Origin: Paludibacter sp.
GTDB taxonomy: Bacteria > Bacteroidota > Bacteroidia > Bacteroidales > Paludibacteraceae
Length of the DNA: 64,000 nucleotides
Reading direction: 5' to 3'
Assembly (NCBI GenBank): GCA_028690665.1
Contig: JAQVAV010000003.1
Coordinates: 186,001-250,000 of the forward strand
Shown here: positions 62,017 through 64,000 of the stretch, piece after piece
Layout of the letters: the number at the start of each line of letters is the position of its first letter
Numbering within the stretch: position 1 is the stretch's first letter
Notes under the pieces: generated by a model
Seen by the model: the letters and a program-made list of their open reading frames with translations, nothing else
Database searches by the model: none
What the model was told of the DNA's origin: nothing
Made by a program: the position numbers and the translations under genes

Positions 62017-62024
62017 CAAATATA
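62017..62024 (-). promoter_or_regulatory. -7 promoter element (TATATTTG) for the second acyl-CoA synthetase
   Basis: CAAATATA gives TATATTTG on the minus strand, 37 bases upstream of the start at 61980. Confidence 0.55.
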
Positions 62025-62158
62025 ATGAATAATTACTCAATCAGAAACGAAATGTGCATTAATTTTTATTCTCCAAGAATTACACCTTTATTCATATATA
62101 TTATCCGAAAAGAAGACAATCAGTTGTCAGTCCTCCATCCATTTAGCTGAAAAAATTG

Positions 62159-62166
62159 TATCTTTG
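62159..62166 (+). promoter_or_regulatory. -7 promoter element (TATCTTTG) for pheT
   Basis: TATCTTTG followed by TGGC matches the consensus exactly and lies 68 bases upstream of the pheT start. No T-box or leader-peptide structure was recognised in the leader. Confidence 0.65.
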
Positions 62167-62234
62167 TGGCTTAAAATTTTTTAGAAAATACTAAATAAAC
62201 ACGGATTTTTAATTCCGGCAAAATATTATTGTAT

Positions 62235-64000
62235 ATGAATATTTCGTATAACTGGCTTAAACAATACATTAACATTGATATTACGCCTGATGAATTATCG
62301 AAAGCATTAACATCCATTGGTCTTGAAGTAGGAGGTGTTGAAGAAGTTCAAACAGTGAAAGGTGGCCTTGAAGGTCTTATAATTGGAGAAGTATTAACCT
62401 GCGTTGACCATGAAAACTCAGATCACCTGCATGTAACCACGGTAAATGTAGGTGCAGAAGCTCCTTTACAAATTGTATGCGGAGCACCTAATGTTGCGGC
62501 AGGACAAAAAGTAGTTGTTGCAACAGTTGGTACCAAACTTTATTCCGGAGATGAAATTTTTACAATTAAACGCTCAAAAATCAGAGGTATAGAATCATTA
62601 GGAATGATATGTGCCGAAGATGAAATTGGCATCGGAACAAGTCATGATGGAATTATTGTTCTTCCTGCTGAAACAAAAATCGGAACTTTAGCCAAAGATT
62701 ATTACGGAATAAAAAGTGATTACCTGATAGAGGTAGATATAACACCTAACCGGGTCGATGCAGCATCACATTATGGCGTTGCACGTGACCTTGCTGCTTA
62801 TTTTGCACTTAAAAATCCGGCTATAAAACTGACCAAACCTAATGTCGATAATTTTAGTATTCAAAATACTGATTTATCGATTCCGGTCATTGTCGAAAAT
62901 CAGGAGGCATGTCCACGCTATTCTGCGGTAACAATATCAGACGTAACTGTAAAAGAATCGCCCGACTGGCTGAAAAATGCCTTATTAATCATCGGCCTGC
63001 GCCCTATTAATAATATTGTAGACGTAACAAATTATGTTTTGCATGAATTAGGACAACCATTACATGCTTTTGATGCCGATAAAATTGCCGGCAAAGAAGT
63101 ACATGTAAAATGTATGCCGGAAGGAACTCCTTTTGTAACACTTGATGGCGTTGAACGGAAATTAAATGCTGCCGATTTAATGATTTGTGATGTTGAGAAA
63201 CCTATGTGTATCGGTGGGGTATTTGGAGGACATGATTCGGGAGTGACCGAAAAAACCAAACATGTTTTTCTCGAAAGTGCCTATTTCAATCCCGTATCAA
63301 TTCGCAAAACAGCCCGTCGGCACGGACTAAACACCGATGCTTCGTTCCGATACGAACGCGGATGCGATCCGACCAATACTATTTATGTTCTGAAACGCTG
63401 TGCTCTGCTTATACAGGAAGTCGCCGGCGGCACAATTTCGAGTGATATTGTTGATATTTACCCCAAAGAAATCAAACCTTTTGAAGTAAGTATTACACTT
63501 CAGAAGATCAACTCCTTAGTTGGAAAAGAAATTGGCAAAGAAAATATTGAGACAATTCTGAACGCATTGGAAATGAAAATTGCCGAACGTGCTGAGGACG
63601 GATATTTACTGCACGTACCGCCATATCGCGTTGATGTACAAAGGGATGTAGACGTAATTGAGGACATTCTTCGTATTTATGGATATAATAATGTAGAAAT
63701 TGGCGAGAAACTGATTTCAAACCTGAGTTATAGCTCGAAACCGGACAGCCATAAACTACAAAACCTAATAGCCGAGCAACTTACTGCACAAGGTTTCAAT
63801 GAAATCCTGAACAATTCTTTGACTAAAGGCGGATATTATACCAACCTGACTTCATTTCCGGAAGCCAATTGCGTAAGAATTATTAATGCCCTGAGTTCAG
63901 ATTTGAATGTAATGAGACAGACATTACTTTTCGGGGGACTTGAAAACATTGCCTACAATATTAACAGACGCAATGCCGATCTGAAATTTTATGAATTCGG
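62235..64000 (+). CDS. pheT: Phenylalanine-tRNA ligase beta subunit, N-terminal part; runs off the right edge
   Basis: The visible 588 residues of PheT charge tRNA-Phe together with PheS (EC 6.1.1.20). The order is MNISYNWLKQYI, a tRNA-binding OB domain (EVLTCVDHENSDHLHVTTVNVG, opening near 57; IVCGAPNVAAGQKVVVA), the B3/B4 editing domain (GLRPINNIVDVTNYVLHELGQPLHAFD, opening near 254; VFLESAYFNPVSIRKTARRHGLNTDASFRYERG), B5 and the start of the synthetase-like domain. A full-length protein is about 820 residues, so roughly the last 230 lie beyond the window. The ATG at 62235 follows a consensus promoter. pheS is not adjacent upstream, which is usual in this phylum. Confidence 0.97.
   Translation, partial: MNISYNWLKQYINIDITPDELSKALTSIGLEVGGVEEVQTVKGGLEGLIIGEVLTCVDHENSDHLHVTTVNVGAEAPLQIVCGAPNVAAGQKVVVATVGTKLYSGDEIFTIKRSKIRGIESLGMICAEDEIGIGTSHDGIIVLPAETKIGTLAKDYYGIKSDYLIEVDITPNRVDAASHYGVARDLAAYFALKNPAIKLTKPNVDNFSIQNTDLSIPVIVENQEACPRYSAVTISDVTVKESPDWLKNALLIIGLRPINNIVDVTNYVLHELGQPLHAFDADKIAGKEVHVKCMPEGTPFVTLDGVERKLNAADLMICDVEKPMCIGGVFGGHDSGVTEKTKHVFLESAYFNPVSIRKTARRHGLNTDASFRYERGCDPTNTIYVLKRCALLIQEVAGGTISSDIVDIYPKEIKPFEVSITLQKINSLVGKEIGKENIETILNALEMKIAERAEDGYLLHVPPYRVDVQRDVDVIEDILRIYGYNNVEIGEKLISNLSYSSKPDSHKLQNLIAEQLTAQGFNEILNNSLTKGGYYTNLTSFPEANCVRIINALSSDLNVMRQTLLFGGLENIAYNINRRNADLKFYEF

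Noticed and set aside
1-64000. tRNA or rRNA genes
   Set aside because: No cloverleaf with CCA-end-like features or rRNA stretch was recognised in any gap; a covariance scan was not possible here.

Overview
The window looks like an AT-rich chromosomal segment of a Bacteroidota bacterium, most likely order Bacteroidales; the genus cannot be fixed from the sequence alone. Support comes from the -7 promoter motif TAnnTTTG upstream of many genes on both strands, Bacteroidota-restricted families (Porin_10-like porin, DUF4199, DUF6452/DUF6048-like pair, coaX-OMP-TPR-lptC synteny), many SusD-free outer-membrane barrels and lipoproteins, and scarce Shine-Dalgarno sequences. No rRNA, tRNA, CRISPR array or complete insertion sequence was seen.

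Layout. 1-3.8 kb: 5' part of tagaturonate reductase (uxaB), a small membrane protein, a fold-back intergenic repeat, an acyl-CoA synthetase and an RsmI-like methyltransferase that follows an ABC-F ATPase. 5.8-16.3 kb: a minus-strand exopolysaccharide module (two Wza-like export lipoproteins, a Wzc-like tyrosine kinase, gmd and fcl for GDP-L-fucose, a CapD-like dehydratase and a WecA-like initiating transferase), interrupted by panB on the plus strand. 16.6-18.7 kb: an outer-membrane barrel, a lipoprotein and a periplasmic thioredoxin in a row. 18.8-24.4 kb: a trypsin-like protease fused to a barrel-like domain, sitting between purL and a displaced copy of the purL 3' end. 24.8-29.9 kb: trhO, ppa, bcp, a nitroreductase, lrgAB and a MarR regulator. 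30.2-36.5 kb: a heterodimeric ABC exporter and a Trk/Ktr potassium uptake pair. 36.5-44.9 kb: fabV, then a plus-strand run from a DUF4199 protein and a glycosyltransferase through crcB, a DUF190 protein and three envelope proteins to transketolase and mntP. 44.9-54 kb: a porin, an RlhA-like U32 protein, an MscS channel, metA (predicted acetyl-CoA type), a solute-binding protein, a Porin_10 porin and D-lactate dehydrogenase. 54-59.4 kb: a solo IS1595-type zinc-ribbon protein, then the tightly packed operon hisG-coaX-OMP-TPR-lptC. 59.5-64 kb: two tiny paralogous repeat lipoproteins, a second acyl-CoA synthetase and the 5' part of pheT.

Most of the window is housekeeping and envelope biology. 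No clearly new multi-gene system was recognised. The best leads are the insertion at the purL 3' end with its protease-barrel cargo, the fold-back repeat family (two copies), the pair of ADTVA-repeat lipoproteins, the domesticated-looking zinc-ribbon protein and the long palindrome near uxaB. Several start codons were moved downstream of the longest open frame because a promoter or terminator lies inside the extra sequence or because family N-termini argue for it.
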